A stretch of 64,000 bases of DNA, taken from positions 31,603 through 95,602 of the forward strand of contig CAIJXJ010000041.1 in the NCBI GenBank assembly GCA_903824575.1, written 5' to 3'. Positions within the stretch are counted from its first letter, which is position 1. The number at the start of each line of letters is the position of its first letter. A model generated the notes under the pieces. That model was not told the DNA's origin. It worked only from the letters and a program-made list of their open reading frames with translations, and searched no databases. Both the position numbers and the translations under genes were made by a program. This DNA is from an uncultured Methylobacillus sp. (GTDB taxonomy: Bacteria > Pseudomonadota > Gammaproteobacteria > Burkholderiales > Methylophilaceae). Below are positions 16,652 to 24,787 of the stretch, piece by piece.

Positions 16652-17368
16652 TTATTTTACTTTGTTATGACTTTCAAGGCGCGCTTCAAGGAATTCACGG
16701 TCAGCTTCCACGTCAAACTTTTCAAAAGCGATGCCGACTCTGAAACAATTGTGTTTTGAGTCATGTACAGTATTCTGCGTTACACCATGAACTCTGATTA
16801 CTTTATGCTCATGGTGAGCTTTCGGGGGGACGAATATGTGTAGTGTTGTGGCCAGTCCAGGTTTCAGGTTGAAATGACTCATAATTGAGACCCCGCTTTT
16901 AGAAATATCTATGGTTCTTTCTGCGCGTGAACTATAACCTTCGATTGCGACTGCCACTCTCCAAGAAGCATGGTATCTTTTATTGACACGGTTTTCCTTA
17001 TTTGGTGCGGACTGTTTGGATTCCTTACTAAATATTGTGGCATCGCTTCGGCCTGTTTCTTCTTCAATCCAAACTTCATCAAGAATCAGGTCTTGTGAAA
17101 TTGGCTTGAGATTAAATCCAGACGCTTCGGCATTCAGCGGCAATCCAGAAAGTTCAGGGTTATTTGATGCGGTCCCTGAAGCATCTTCAAGGGATTCGAC
17201 TGCAACTGGTTCTTCTTCAAAGAACAAGCCTCGCTCAAGCAACGCATCCATCTGCTTCTGGTTTACAACTGTACCAGCCTTGAGCAATTCCCTGCCCTGT
17301 TTGTCAAAACAGTCAAATGGAATCGGCTCGCCAACCACAATCAATGATCGATTCGATTTTTTAAGCAT
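16652..17368 (-). CDS. PilZ domain protein with N-terminal extension
   Basis: A 238-residue protein. Residues 1-60 resemble a regulator-type preface (VVGEPIPFDCFDKQGRELLK, seen in HD-GYP-associated N-terminal regions), 60-125 are a low-complexity linker, and about 125-238 form a PilZ domain with RVNKR (RxxxR) and DISKSG. The PilZ part closely matches the plus-strand PilZ gene at 15507. It probably reports c-di-GMP levels; the partner is unknown. About 640 bp without a gene lies upstream. Confidence 0.75.
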   Translation of the reverse strand: MLKKSNRSLIVVGEPIPFDCFDKQGRELLKAGTVVNQKQMDALLERGLFFEEEPVAVESLEDASGTASNNPELSGLPLNAEASGFNLKPISQDLILDEVWIEEETGRSDATIFSKESKQSAPNKENRVNKRYHASWRVAVAIEGYSSRAERTIDISKSGVSIMSHFNLKPGLATTLHIFVPPKAHHEHKVIRVHGVTQNTVHDSKHNCFRVGIAFEKFDVEADREFLEARLESHNKVK

Positions 17369-18004
17369 TAGTTTCGACCGCTTACGGCAAAGATCTTATC
17401 CTGCTCAAGTTGAATGACGGGTATTAATTTGTTTATCATCGAGCTTTACTAGTTTCGGATACCGGTCATGACATACATCAGCCACGTATCGGATCATCAT
17501 TAAATGCCCAGACGGCCTTGCCTGTAGCTTCAGCATGAGCGCCGTGCGCCTCCCTTTAGAACAAACGCAGCACCGCCACCTAAGATTAGCACCAGTATGA
17601 CAACCGCGATGATGATTATCGTTTTATATTGCTTGGGACTGGCGCATCTCTAGCCATCATTCAGTCAAAAAAAGACTGAATGGGGAACATTGAGAGTTCT
17701 AGTCTCTTGATTATTAATGAATAGTCGCAACTCACTTACAGGCATTATATATGAGAACTTCTGCCAGATGAAAGTTGAGATACCCTATCCGACTCAGCCA
17801 ATTCTTAAAAATGCGCTTATGCCAGTTGCTATACTGTAGTTAGTAATGCGAATAAGGATTGACTCTGAGGGGCTCTCCGACCAGCCAACTCCAAGAGGAT
17901 TATGAACGAATTTTCTGCGAACAATCTGCCGTGAGTTAACCGTTGCGTGCTTACTAAATGATGGCTATTCGCCTAAATTTGGACGGCTCCTTGCACCATC
18001 GGCA
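17369..18004. other. Gene-poor stretch with remnants
   Basis: No complete gene is convincing. It contains a FliL-like membrane fragment (17530-17650), a perfect hairpin CATTCAGTC-A7-GACTGAATG (17658-17682), an extended -10 element TGCTATACT on the plus strand (17827-17835), and a 10-codon ORF (17902-17934) behind an AGAGG ribosome-binding site. The last two look like the promoter and start of a gene that has been lost. Confidence 0.4.
17530..17650 (-). pseudogene. FliL-like N-terminal membrane fragment
   Basis: One minus-strand frame reads a Lys/Tyr-rich lead, then KTIIIIAVVILVLILGGGAA and FVLKGG before a stop, closely resembling the membrane anchor of the flagellar protein FliL. There is no in-frame start codon before the upstream stop, and the periplasmic domain is missing. 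I read it as a broken piece or a chance low-complexity membrane segment. No other flagellar gene is in the window. Confidence 0.3.
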
Positions 18005-18454
18005 TCACTCATTCTGATCTTGACGATGGCGGGTGATCACTTCCTGGGACGCCAGAATAATCTCCCTGAGAAAAAAGATGAGGCCGCAGATCAAGGCAAA
18101 CATGGCGGTGATAAAGGTCAACAAAACAAAATCTGACAGATTGATTCTGGCAGCCACGCCGACGAATATTGAGGCAATCGACAAAGACACGCAAAGTCCG
18201 GCAAAGATGAACAAGCCAACCGACCATCGCATCCAAGTCGTTCTTTTGACGATAATGTCCAGCTCATCCAGAAACTTTTTGCGCTGTTCCAGAGTCAGTG
18301 CATTCAAGTTTCTGGCGCGGTCAACGGCACGACCCAATCGATTCACCAGCACGGACAGTATCGAACCGATACCAGTCAGCAGGAATACCGGGGCAACCGC
18401 ATCCCGGATTGCCACGGACACGTCGCGGATGTCAGATGGCGTATTGAATATCAT
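18005..18454 (-). CDS. DUF2721 family membrane protein
   Basis: A 149-residue membrane protein with three hydrophobic segments (about 20-37, 75-100 and 108-130) and the family-typical arginine-rich stretch NRLGRAVDRARNL after the first. The DUF2721 family has no known function. It starts 6 nt after the stop of the large transglutaminase-DUF2126 gene on the same strand and is probably the last gene of that operon. Confidence 0.8.
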   Translation of the reverse strand: MIFNTPSDIRDVSVAIRDAVAPVFLLTGIGSILSVLVNRLGRAVDRARNLNALTLEQRKKFLDELDIIVKRTTWMRWSVGLFIFAGLCVSLSIASIFVGVAARINLSDFVLLTFITAMFALICGLIFFLREIILASQEVITRHRQDQNE

Positions 18455-18460
18455 CAGTTA

Positions 18461-21400
18461 TCAAAGTGCATGCCAGCGCAAATCCAGTGTCAACGGATAG
18501 TCGTGGTTGGTCGTGGTCGTCGGCAGTTCGTCGGCCATGTCGCCAGGCGTGTGGCCATGATCCCAGAAACGACTGACGCGCCGGCCTTCAGCTTCATAGG
18601 CATTGACCGGCAGCGTATCGTAGCTGCGTCCGCCAGGATGCGCCACATGATAGGTACAGCCACCGATGGCGCGACCATTCCAGGTATCAATGATGTCGAA
18701 CACCAGAGGGGCCTGTACACCTATGCTCGGATGCAGCGCGGAAGGTGGATTCCATGCCCGGTAGCGAATACCTGCAACCATTTCGCCGAGCGTCGCTGTC
18801 GCCCGCAACGGCACACGGCGGCCGTTACAGCTGAGGGCATAACGCTCGCCGATTGCACCCGTGAGCCTGACCTGCAGGCGCTCGACTGAGGAATCGACAT
18901 AACGCGCCATGCCTCCACTGGTAATTTCTTCGCCCAGCACATGCCAGGGTTCGATGGCCTGATGCAAATCCAGCTGCAATTCCTCCACCTGTAGCGTGCC
19001 CATGTGCGGAAATCGGAACTCCAGGAACGGTGCAAACCATTCCGGCCTGAAGTCAAAACCCGCGGCTTGCAAATCCCGTGCGACATCATTAATGTCGGCC
19101 TCGATAAAGTGTGGCAGCATGAATCTGTCATGCAATTGCGTACCCCAGCGTACCAGCGGTTGTTTATAGGGCTGCTGCCAGAACCAGGCCACCAGCGTAC
19201 GCAACAGCAACATCTGCACCAGGCTCATCTGCGCGTGCGGCGGCATTTCGAAGGCGCGCAGTTCAAGCAGGCCCAGACGGCCGGTGTCCGAACCGGGGGC
19301 ATACAGCTTGTCGATGCAGAATTCGCTGCGATGGGTATTGCCGGTCATGTCAACCAACAGGTTACGCAACAGCCGATCAACCAGCCAAGGCGACGGCACC
19401 TCGCCGTCAGGCATCTGCTGGAAGGCGATTTCCAGTTCATACAGGCTGTCATTGCGTGCCTCGTCCACCCTGGGTGCCTGACTGGTCGGACCGATGAACA
19501 GGCCAGAGAACAGGTAGGACAGCGCCGGGTGGTGCTGCCAGTAGGTGACGAGACTGCGCAACAGGTCAGGCCGCCGCAGGATGGGACTCTCGGCTGGCGT
19601 GATGCCCCCCAGGGTGACATGATTGCCGCCACCGGTGCCGGTGTGGCGGCCGTCCAGCATGAATTTCTCGGTGCCCAGTCGGGTCAGCCTGGCCTGTTCG
19701 TACAGCGTAGTCGTATTGTGAACCAGTTCCTGCCAGCTTGCTGCGGGATGAATATTGACCTCGATCACGCCAGGATCGGGGGTAACCGGCAAGCGTGTCA
19801 GACGCAAATCGTGCGGCGGCTGATAACCTTCAATAATCACCGGCATCTTTAAGGCCTTGGCCGTGGCCTCAGTCGAGGCGATAAGATCAAGGTAATGCGC
19901 AAGATCGGTGGTAGGAGGCAGAAACACATGCAGTCGCCCCTCCCGACTCTCCACCGTCAGTGCGGTGTGCGGTGTCCATTTCTGTTCCGGCTCAACAACA
20001 TCGTCGGCCGCGTCCATCTCGGTAGGGTGGCGGGCAGCCTTCTGGAACTGACTGAAGCGCCGGGCGATCTCGGAATCAATGTCGCCTAACGGTTCCACGG
20101 TGTCATACAAGCTGCGTTCCGGCTCATGATCGTGGTGCGCCAAAGGCACCCAGGGCAGGCTGTTCAATGGCAGGCGCAAGCCCATGGCAGAGTCACCCGG
20201 CACCAGAAACATCTGCTCGCGCCGGAATTCCCACGGGCTGCTGCTCCAGCCATGCGATTGGCGACTCCAATGCAGCGGCAACACATAGCCTACAGGCGCG
20301 CCGAGATCGCCGGTCAAAACATGGGTCAGTCGGCGGCGTTCCAGGTCATCCTTGAGATCGCTTGCCAGCGGGTCAATATTGTCCGGCAGCAAACCTTCCT
20401 GCAACAGATAGTAGAGTGGGTCTTCGAACCCTTCCCGTATATGCGTGCCCTTGAGACCGAGTCGCCCCGACAGTTCCCGGATGAACTTTTCGGCGTGGCT
20501 TGCAGTGAAGCCATAATCGCGGGTTTCGATCGCCAGCAGGTCAGGATTCTTCCAGATCGGATGGCCATCCTTGCGCCAGAAGCAGGCCAACTGCCAACGT
20601 GGCAACGGCTCGCCCGGATACCACTTGCCCTGGCCAAAATACAGCAAGCCACCAGGCGCAAAACTGTCACGCAGGCGCCGTACCAGTTTTCCCGCCAGCA
20701 CCCTCTTCTCAATGCCATCGGCATCGGTATTCCATTCCGGCGCGTCCATGTGGTCGATGGAGACAAAGGTTGGCTCGCCACCCATGGTCAGGCGCACATC
20801 ATTTTCTTTCAACTGCTGGTCGATGTTGTTGCCGAGCGCGTTGATCGCCGCCCATTGTTGCTCCGAATAAGGCTTGGTGACGCGTGGATCTTCATGGATA
20901 CGCGTGACGTGGTTGCCAAAGCTGAACGTAGTATTAGCCTGTCCGGTGAAGCCGCCGGTGACCGGTGCCGCACTGACATAATCGGCGGCACAGGCCAGCG
21001 GAATGTGCCCCTCTCCGGCAAACAGACCTGAGGTCGGATCCAGCCCGATCCAGCCGGCGCCGGGAATGTAAACCTCGGCCCAGGCATGCAGGTCGGTGAA
21101 ATCGTGATCGGTACCACTCGGGCCATCGAGCGATTTAACGTCACTCACCAATTGCACCAGATAACCGGAGACGAAGCGCGCAGCCAACCCCATGTGGCGA
21201 AGCACCTGCACCAGCAGCCAGCCGGAATCGCGGCAGGAGCCGAGCTTGCCTTCCAGTGTTTCCTCGCAAGTCTGCACACCGGGGGCCAATCGGATAGAGT
21301 AGTTGACAGCATGGTGTACGCGACCATTGATGTCGACCAGGAAGTTGACAATGGCTTGGCTGTCACGGCTGATTTCACTCAGAAACTTGGTCAGCAACGG

Positions 21401-21772
21401 GCCATGTTCACGCAATTCCAGATAGGGAGCGAGCTCTTTTTGCAGTTGTTCCGGATAACTGAATGGAAAAAATTCAGCATATTCTTCCAGGAAGAAATCG
21501 AATGGATTGATTACCGTCATCTCGGCGATCATGTCGACTTCGATCGAAAGTTCGGTCGATTTCTCAGGGAACACCACTCGCGCCAGATAGTTGCCGAACG
21601 GGTCCTGCTGCCAATTAATGAAATGCTTTTCCGGCGTGATCTTCAAGGAATAGGCCGAAATCGGCGTGCGCGAGTGTGACGCCGGACGCAAACGGAACAC
21701 GTGCGGGCCGAGTTGTACCGGCTGATCGTAGTGATAGGCGGTCTTGTGGTGAAGCGCTACTTTGATGGTCAT
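18461..21772 (-). CDS. Transglutaminase-DUF2126 two-domain protein
   Basis: A 1103-residue soluble protein. Residues 1-290 are a bacterial transglutaminase unit with N-terminal beta domain (HHKTAYHYDQPVQLGPH) and a triad of Cys in KLGSCRDSGWLL, His in DLHAWAEVYIPG and Asp in LDPTSG. Residues about 300-1103 are the large DUF2126 domain (MGGEPTFVSID, TGTGGGNHVTLGG, RFPHMGTL). DUF2126 has been linked by others to amidoligase or carboxylate-amine chemistry, but its reaction is not established. The start overlaps the upstream VOC-like gene by 4 nt. It is the largest component of the Anbu-linked set in this window. Confidence 0.88.
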   Translation of the reverse strand: MTIKVALHHKTAYHYDQPVQLGPHVFRLRPASHSRTPISAYSLKITPEKHFINWQQDPFGNYLARVVFPEKSTELSIEVDMIAEMTVINPFDFFLEEYAEFFPFSYPEQLQKELAPYLELREHGPLLTKFLSEISRDSQAIVNFLVDINGRVHHAVNYSIRLAPGVQTCEETLEGKLGSCRDSGWLLVQVLRHMGLAARFVSGYLVQLVSDVKSLDGPSGTDHDFTDLHAWAEVYIPGAGWIGLDPTSGLFAGEGHIPLACAADYVSAAPVTGGFTGQANTTFSFGNHVTRIHEDPRVTKPYSEQQWAAINALGNNIDQQLKENDVRLTMGGEPTFVSIDHMDAPEWNTDADGIEKRVLAGKLVRRLRDSFAPGGLLYFGQGKWYPGEPLPRWQLACFWRKDGHPIWKNPDLLAIETRDYGFTASHAEKFIRELSGRLGLKGTHIREGFEDPLYYLLQEGLLPDNIDPLASDLKDDLERRRLTHVLTGDLGAPVGYVLPLHWSRQSHGWSSSPWEFRREQMFLVPGDSAMGLRLPLNSLPWVPLAHHDHEPERSLYDTVEPLGDIDSEIARRFSQFQKAARHPTEMDAADDVVEPEQKWTPHTALTVESREGRLHVFLPPTTDLAHYLDLIASTEATAKALKMPVIIEGYQPPHDLRLTRLPVTPDPGVIEVNIHPAASWQELVHNTTTLYEQARLTRLGTEKFMLDGRHTGTGGGNHVTLGGITPAESPILRRPDLLRSLVTYWQHHPALSYLFSGLFIGPTSQAPRVDEARNDSLYELEIAFQQMPDGEVPSPWLVDRLLRNLLVDMTGNTHRSEFCIDKLYAPGSDTGRLGLLELRAFEMPPHAQMSLVQMLLLRTLVAWFWQQPYKQPLVRWGTQLHDRFMLPHFIEADINDVARDLQAAGFDFRPEWFAPFLEFRFPHMGTLQVEELQLDLHQAIEPWHVLGEEITSGGMARYVDSSVERLQVRLTGAIGERYALSCNGRRVPLRATATLGEMVAGIRYRAWNPPSALHPSIGVQAPLVFDIIDTWNGRAIGGCTYHVAHPGGRSYDTLPVNAYEAEGRRVSRFWDHGHTPGDMADELPTTTTNHDYPLTLDLRWHAL

Positions 21773-23004
21773 ACTGTGCTTTCGGCCTGCAACAGGCGCA
21801 AATTCTCTTCTACACCAGCCGCCTCGGTCAGTTCTGCTACATTCTGCTTGGTGAAGAAGCCGTCAAAATCACCGAAGCGCTGCACGTATTCTACAATCAG
21901 GGACGAGTGCTCGGAGGCGCTGGAGAATATCTGCTTGAGTCCCTCCTCGCGCGAGCCGATCACATCCAGCAGAAAATCGCGGCCCTGGGCCTTGATGGCG
22001 TCCACCACATAATCGATGTTGGCTTGACCGCCCACCTCGCCATCCGCCACCGACAGCGCGATGTGGTGCAGGCGTGGGCCGTAATTGCGCACGAAGTTCT
22101 CGGTAGGAGAGGGGCATCCATTCAGGTGGTTGACGAAATAAGGATGGTTGGCCGCCGTGAACACCTTGGCCGGACTGGCATGTTCATCAGAATAATGCAG
22201 GCTCTTGGTAACATTGGTGGAAGAATTCTGGCTGACAATATCGTAGGAACCCCAGTAGAAATAGCTGGACAGCGTCAAGTATTCCAGGATCGCCACTTCC
22301 CGGTTTTGGCTGTAAACACGGGTGGCAAGATGATCAATGGGCTGGATTAATTTATCCAGTCCCAAGCTCTTCTGGACCTCCTTGGCCGCTTGATAGCCAC
22401 GATTGACGTCATCACGGATCACGCTATTGCCGAGTGCATAGACCCGCAATTCATCCAGCGGGCGCTCCCAATAGCCAACGATGTTGTGGGTGTAGGGGGA
22501 TGGCTTGACGATGGCCATGTTGCCCGGCAATTCCAGCTTGCGAATCTGGTCCTGATTGAAAAATCGGATTTCACGGGCCTTTTGCAACTCGACCACGTCA
22601 TGCAGATTGGTGACACGAAATATTTCGCCCATATAGCGCGAATTGGGTTTGTGTGCGCCGATCGGGTAGACCTCGTTGAGGCTCCGGAAGATGCCATGTT
22701 TGCCCGGATCGCGCACCTCGCGCAGCAGGATATCCGGCGAGTTCATGTCGATACGCAACACATGGGTCCAATGGGATTCCGACTCCAGCGTAACGAGATA
22801 ATGATAGGGCGTCATCAAAGCCAGTTCGCTGACGTAGGCCACCGAGCAGTCCGGCTCGACGGTAATCATCATGGTATCAATTTCACGAATCATGTCCGTC
22901 AAGCCGATAGAATCACGTTCCTCCAGCAGTCGCGCCAGATATGTTTCAAACCACGCGGAATTGGCCTTGTCGCCCTGTTTGGGGTGTATCAGTGAATTGG
23001 TCAT
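21769..23004 (-). CDS. VOC-superfamily, 4-hydroxyphenylpyruvate dioxygenase-like protein
   Basis: A 411-residue protein of no family I can name. The C-terminal third resembles the catalytic VOC half of HPPD: a metal-ligand-type strand LHHIALSVAD near 307, then a helix and loop, then IVEYVQRFGDFDGFF with the likely Glu ligand near 375 and a terminal helix as in HPPD. An earlier strand IDHLATRV near 224 could begin the partner VOC repeat. The first 200 residues are unassigned. It is embedded in the transglutaminase/alpha-E/ATP-grasp operon with a 14-nt gap upstream and a 4-nt overlap downstream. Whether it binds iron or an aromatic keto acid is untested. Confidence 0.55.
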   Translation of the reverse strand: MTNSLIHPKQGDKANSAWFETYLARLLEERDSIGLTDMIREIDTMMITVEPDCSVAYVSELALMTPYHYLVTLESESHWTHVLRIDMNSPDILLREVRDPGKHGIFRSLNEVYPIGAHKPNSRYMGEIFRVTNLHDVVELQKAREIRFFNQDQIRKLELPGNMAIVKPSPYTHNIVGYWERPLDELRVYALGNSVIRDDVNRGYQAAKEVQKSLGLDKLIQPIDHLATRVYSQNREVAILEYLTLSSYFYWGSYDIVSQNSSTNVTKSLHYSDEHASPAKVFTAANHPYFVNHLNGCPSPTENFVRNYGPRLHHIALSVADGEVGGQANIDYVVDAIKAQGRDFLLDVIGSREEGLKQIFSSASEHSSLIVEYVQRFGDFDGFFTKQNVAELTEAAGVEENLRLLQAESTV

Positions 23005-23018
23005 TTTGTCTCGAAGAA

Positions 23019-23816
23019 CTATTGTTGGGACTGTTGCATGCCGAGTGCCTGCACCCGGAATGTGGTGGATGCATCGGCATCAGTCCGCATCAGGCTAATC
23101 GGCCGGGCATCCCGCTCATCCAGGCCGGTCGCCAGGCGAACATGCACGCCATTGGTTAGTTGGCCATGGGTTACGTCGAAACTCTGCCATGAGCCGTCTA
23201 CCCAGGCATCGGCCCAGGCATGATTGCCAATCATTTCATCGCCTGCATTGAACAGATAGCCGCTGACGTAGCGTGCGGGTACCCCGAGGTAGCGGCAACA
23301 GGCAATGAAGCAGTGGACCTGATCCTGATTGCTGCCGGTTCCGATAAAAAATGCATCTGTCGCTGTCGCGCGCAACTCGGGTAATCCCCGGCACAACACG
23401 ACACGATTGCGGACGGCGTGCATCAAGGCCTGCAATTCAATCTTTTCAAGGCCATGATCGGGCTGGCCAAAAAGTTGGGCAAACTCCATCAGGCGCGCAT
23501 CCATGGCGGTGAGCTTGGTCGCGCGCAGGTAGACTTGCAGCGGCAACACCTCTTGCGGCGGCGGGACGTCCAGCCCGGTCTCCACTTCGCCCATAGCAAC
23601 AATGTCGATCATGCTGTGCCTGCCATCGATCACCAGCGTGTGAGCGAGGTTACCGTAGGCATCGCATTGCGACTGCATGTTGCCATTGACGCGGATCTCC
23701 CAATGCTTGACGCGTTGACCAAAACCATCTTGCGGCGTCAGGTGCAATTGCTGAATGGTGTATTCCACCGGGGCATCAAAAGCAAAACGTGTACGATGTT
23801 CGATATTCAGTTGCAT
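23019..23816 (-). CDS. Transglutaminase-like protein lacking the catalytic Cys
   Basis: A 265-residue transglutaminase-family protein with the usual beta domain (IEHRTRFAFDAPVEY) and core. Where relatives read G-V-C-Q-D-H-A-H, this one reads GSNQDQVHCF: the codon at the nucleophile position is AAT (Asn). The His (NHAWADAW) and Asp (SFDVTHG) remain. CFIACC, a few residues on, supplies other cysteines, but at positions buried in the helix of relatives. It is therefore likely a pseudoenzyme or uses different chemistry. It sits between the alpha-E gene (23 nt away) and the VOC-like gene (14 nt away). Confidence 0.8.
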   Translation of the reverse strand: MQLNIEHRTRFAFDAPVEYTIQQLHLTPQDGFGQRVKHWEIRVNGNMQSQCDAYGNLAHTLVIDGRHSMIDIVAMGEVETGLDVPPPQEVLPLQVYLRATKLTAMDARLMEFAQLFGQPDHGLEKIELQALMHAVRNRVVLCRGLPELRATATDAFFIGTGSNQDQVHCFIACCRYLGVPARYVSGYLFNAGDEMIGNHAWADAWVDGSWQSFDVTHGQLTNGVHVRLATGLDERDARPISLMRTDADASTTFRVQALGMQQSQQ

Positions 23817-23839
23817 GGCAATTCCTTCGCAAAAATTCC

Positions 23840-24787
23840 CTAATGCGCTGGCGCATTGAGGAAGGAGATTTGAATTTCCCGCCCCAACCGGTTGTTAAGC
23901 GCGATGAAGTCCTGCAGGAATTCATGCAGCCCTTCCTTGAAGATGTCATCCATGCGGCCAAAATGCAGGCGTGCGTGCGTTTCTCCGGCGATACGCAAAC
24001 ATTCGCGGCCGCGTTGTGTGCAGATCTGCTCCAGTATGGGTGTCAATTCATCAAAGCAGGCGTGCAGTGAACGCGGCATGTCGTCACGCAACACCAGCAA
24101 TTCCGCGACCTTGGATGGCAAAATGGTGTCGCGAAAAACCTTCTGGTAAGCCTCAAACGACGACACCGAGCGTAGCAGGGAACTCCATTCGTAATAGTCC
24201 ACCGGACCGTTCAAGTCGCCAGCTGCTGCCATCAAAAGGTGATACTTGGCATCGAGCAGGCGAGCCGTGTTGTCGGCACGCTCGATGAAGGTGCCTAGCC
24301 GCAGGAACTTGTACCCATCATCGCGCAGCATGGTGCCGTAAGTGACGCCGCGAAACAGGTGCGAACGCGATTTCACCCAATCACAGAATTCACCGATATC
24401 GGCCTCGTTGAGTCCGGGCTGAAGCCGTTGCGTCAGTTCCAACCATAAGGCATTGACCGTTTCCCACATCTCCGATGACATCGCCACGCGGACCGATCGT
24501 GCGTTTTCACGAGCGGAACCTAAGCAACTGACGATGCTCGATGGATTACGTGTGTCGAGCGCCATGTAGTGCATCACGTTGGCCGCGTTGTAATCGCCAT
24601 AATCGCGTTCGAAGGCGGCGACGTCATCGGCAATGAGTACCGGCGGCTGCCAAAGGGTGGCTTCACTTTCACCGGCGTGCGACACCAGCGACATGCGGTA
24701 AGTCACGTCCAGCACCCGCGCCATATTTTCGGCACGCTCGATGTAGCGCGCCATCCAGTACAAATGATCGGCGGTACGGCTCAGCAT
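23840..24787 (-). CDS. Alpha-E domain protein
   Basis: A 315-residue all-helical protein of the alpha-E family, opening with the signature MLSRTADHLYWMARYIERAEN and containing FGRMDDIFKEGLHEFL near the C-terminus. The family always accompanies circularly permuted ATP-grasp proteins and is thought to act with them, but its activity is not known. The start at 24787 is chosen because the family begins with MLSRTA; this overlaps the ATP-grasp gene by 7 nt. Confidence 0.9.
   Translation of the reverse strand: MLSRTADHLYWMARYIERAENMARVLDVTYRMSLVSHAGESEATLWQPPVLIADDVAAFERDYGDYNAANVMHYMALDTRNPSSIVSCLGSARENARSVRVAMSSEMWETVNALWLELTQRLQPGLNEADIGEFCDWVKSRSHLFRGVTYGTMLRDDGYKFLRLGTFIERADNTARLLDAKYHLLMAAAGDLNGPVDYYEWSSLLRSVSSFEAYQKVFRDTILPSKVAELLVLRDDMPRSLHACFDELTPILEQICTQRGRECLRIAGETHARLHFGRMDDIFKEGLHEFLQDFIALNNRLGREIQISFLNAPAH

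Noticed and set aside
19004..19852. 282-codon plus-strand ORF inside the transglutaminase-DUF2126 gene
   Set aside because: It lies fully antisense to a 1103-aa protein with clear domains; composition is Gln/His/Arg-rich as expected of a frame shadow, and it shows no domain motif.
20126..21031. 301-codon plus-strand ORF inside the same gene
   Set aside because: Antisense shadow of the DUF2126/transglutaminase coding region; no recognisable motif or ribosome-binding site.
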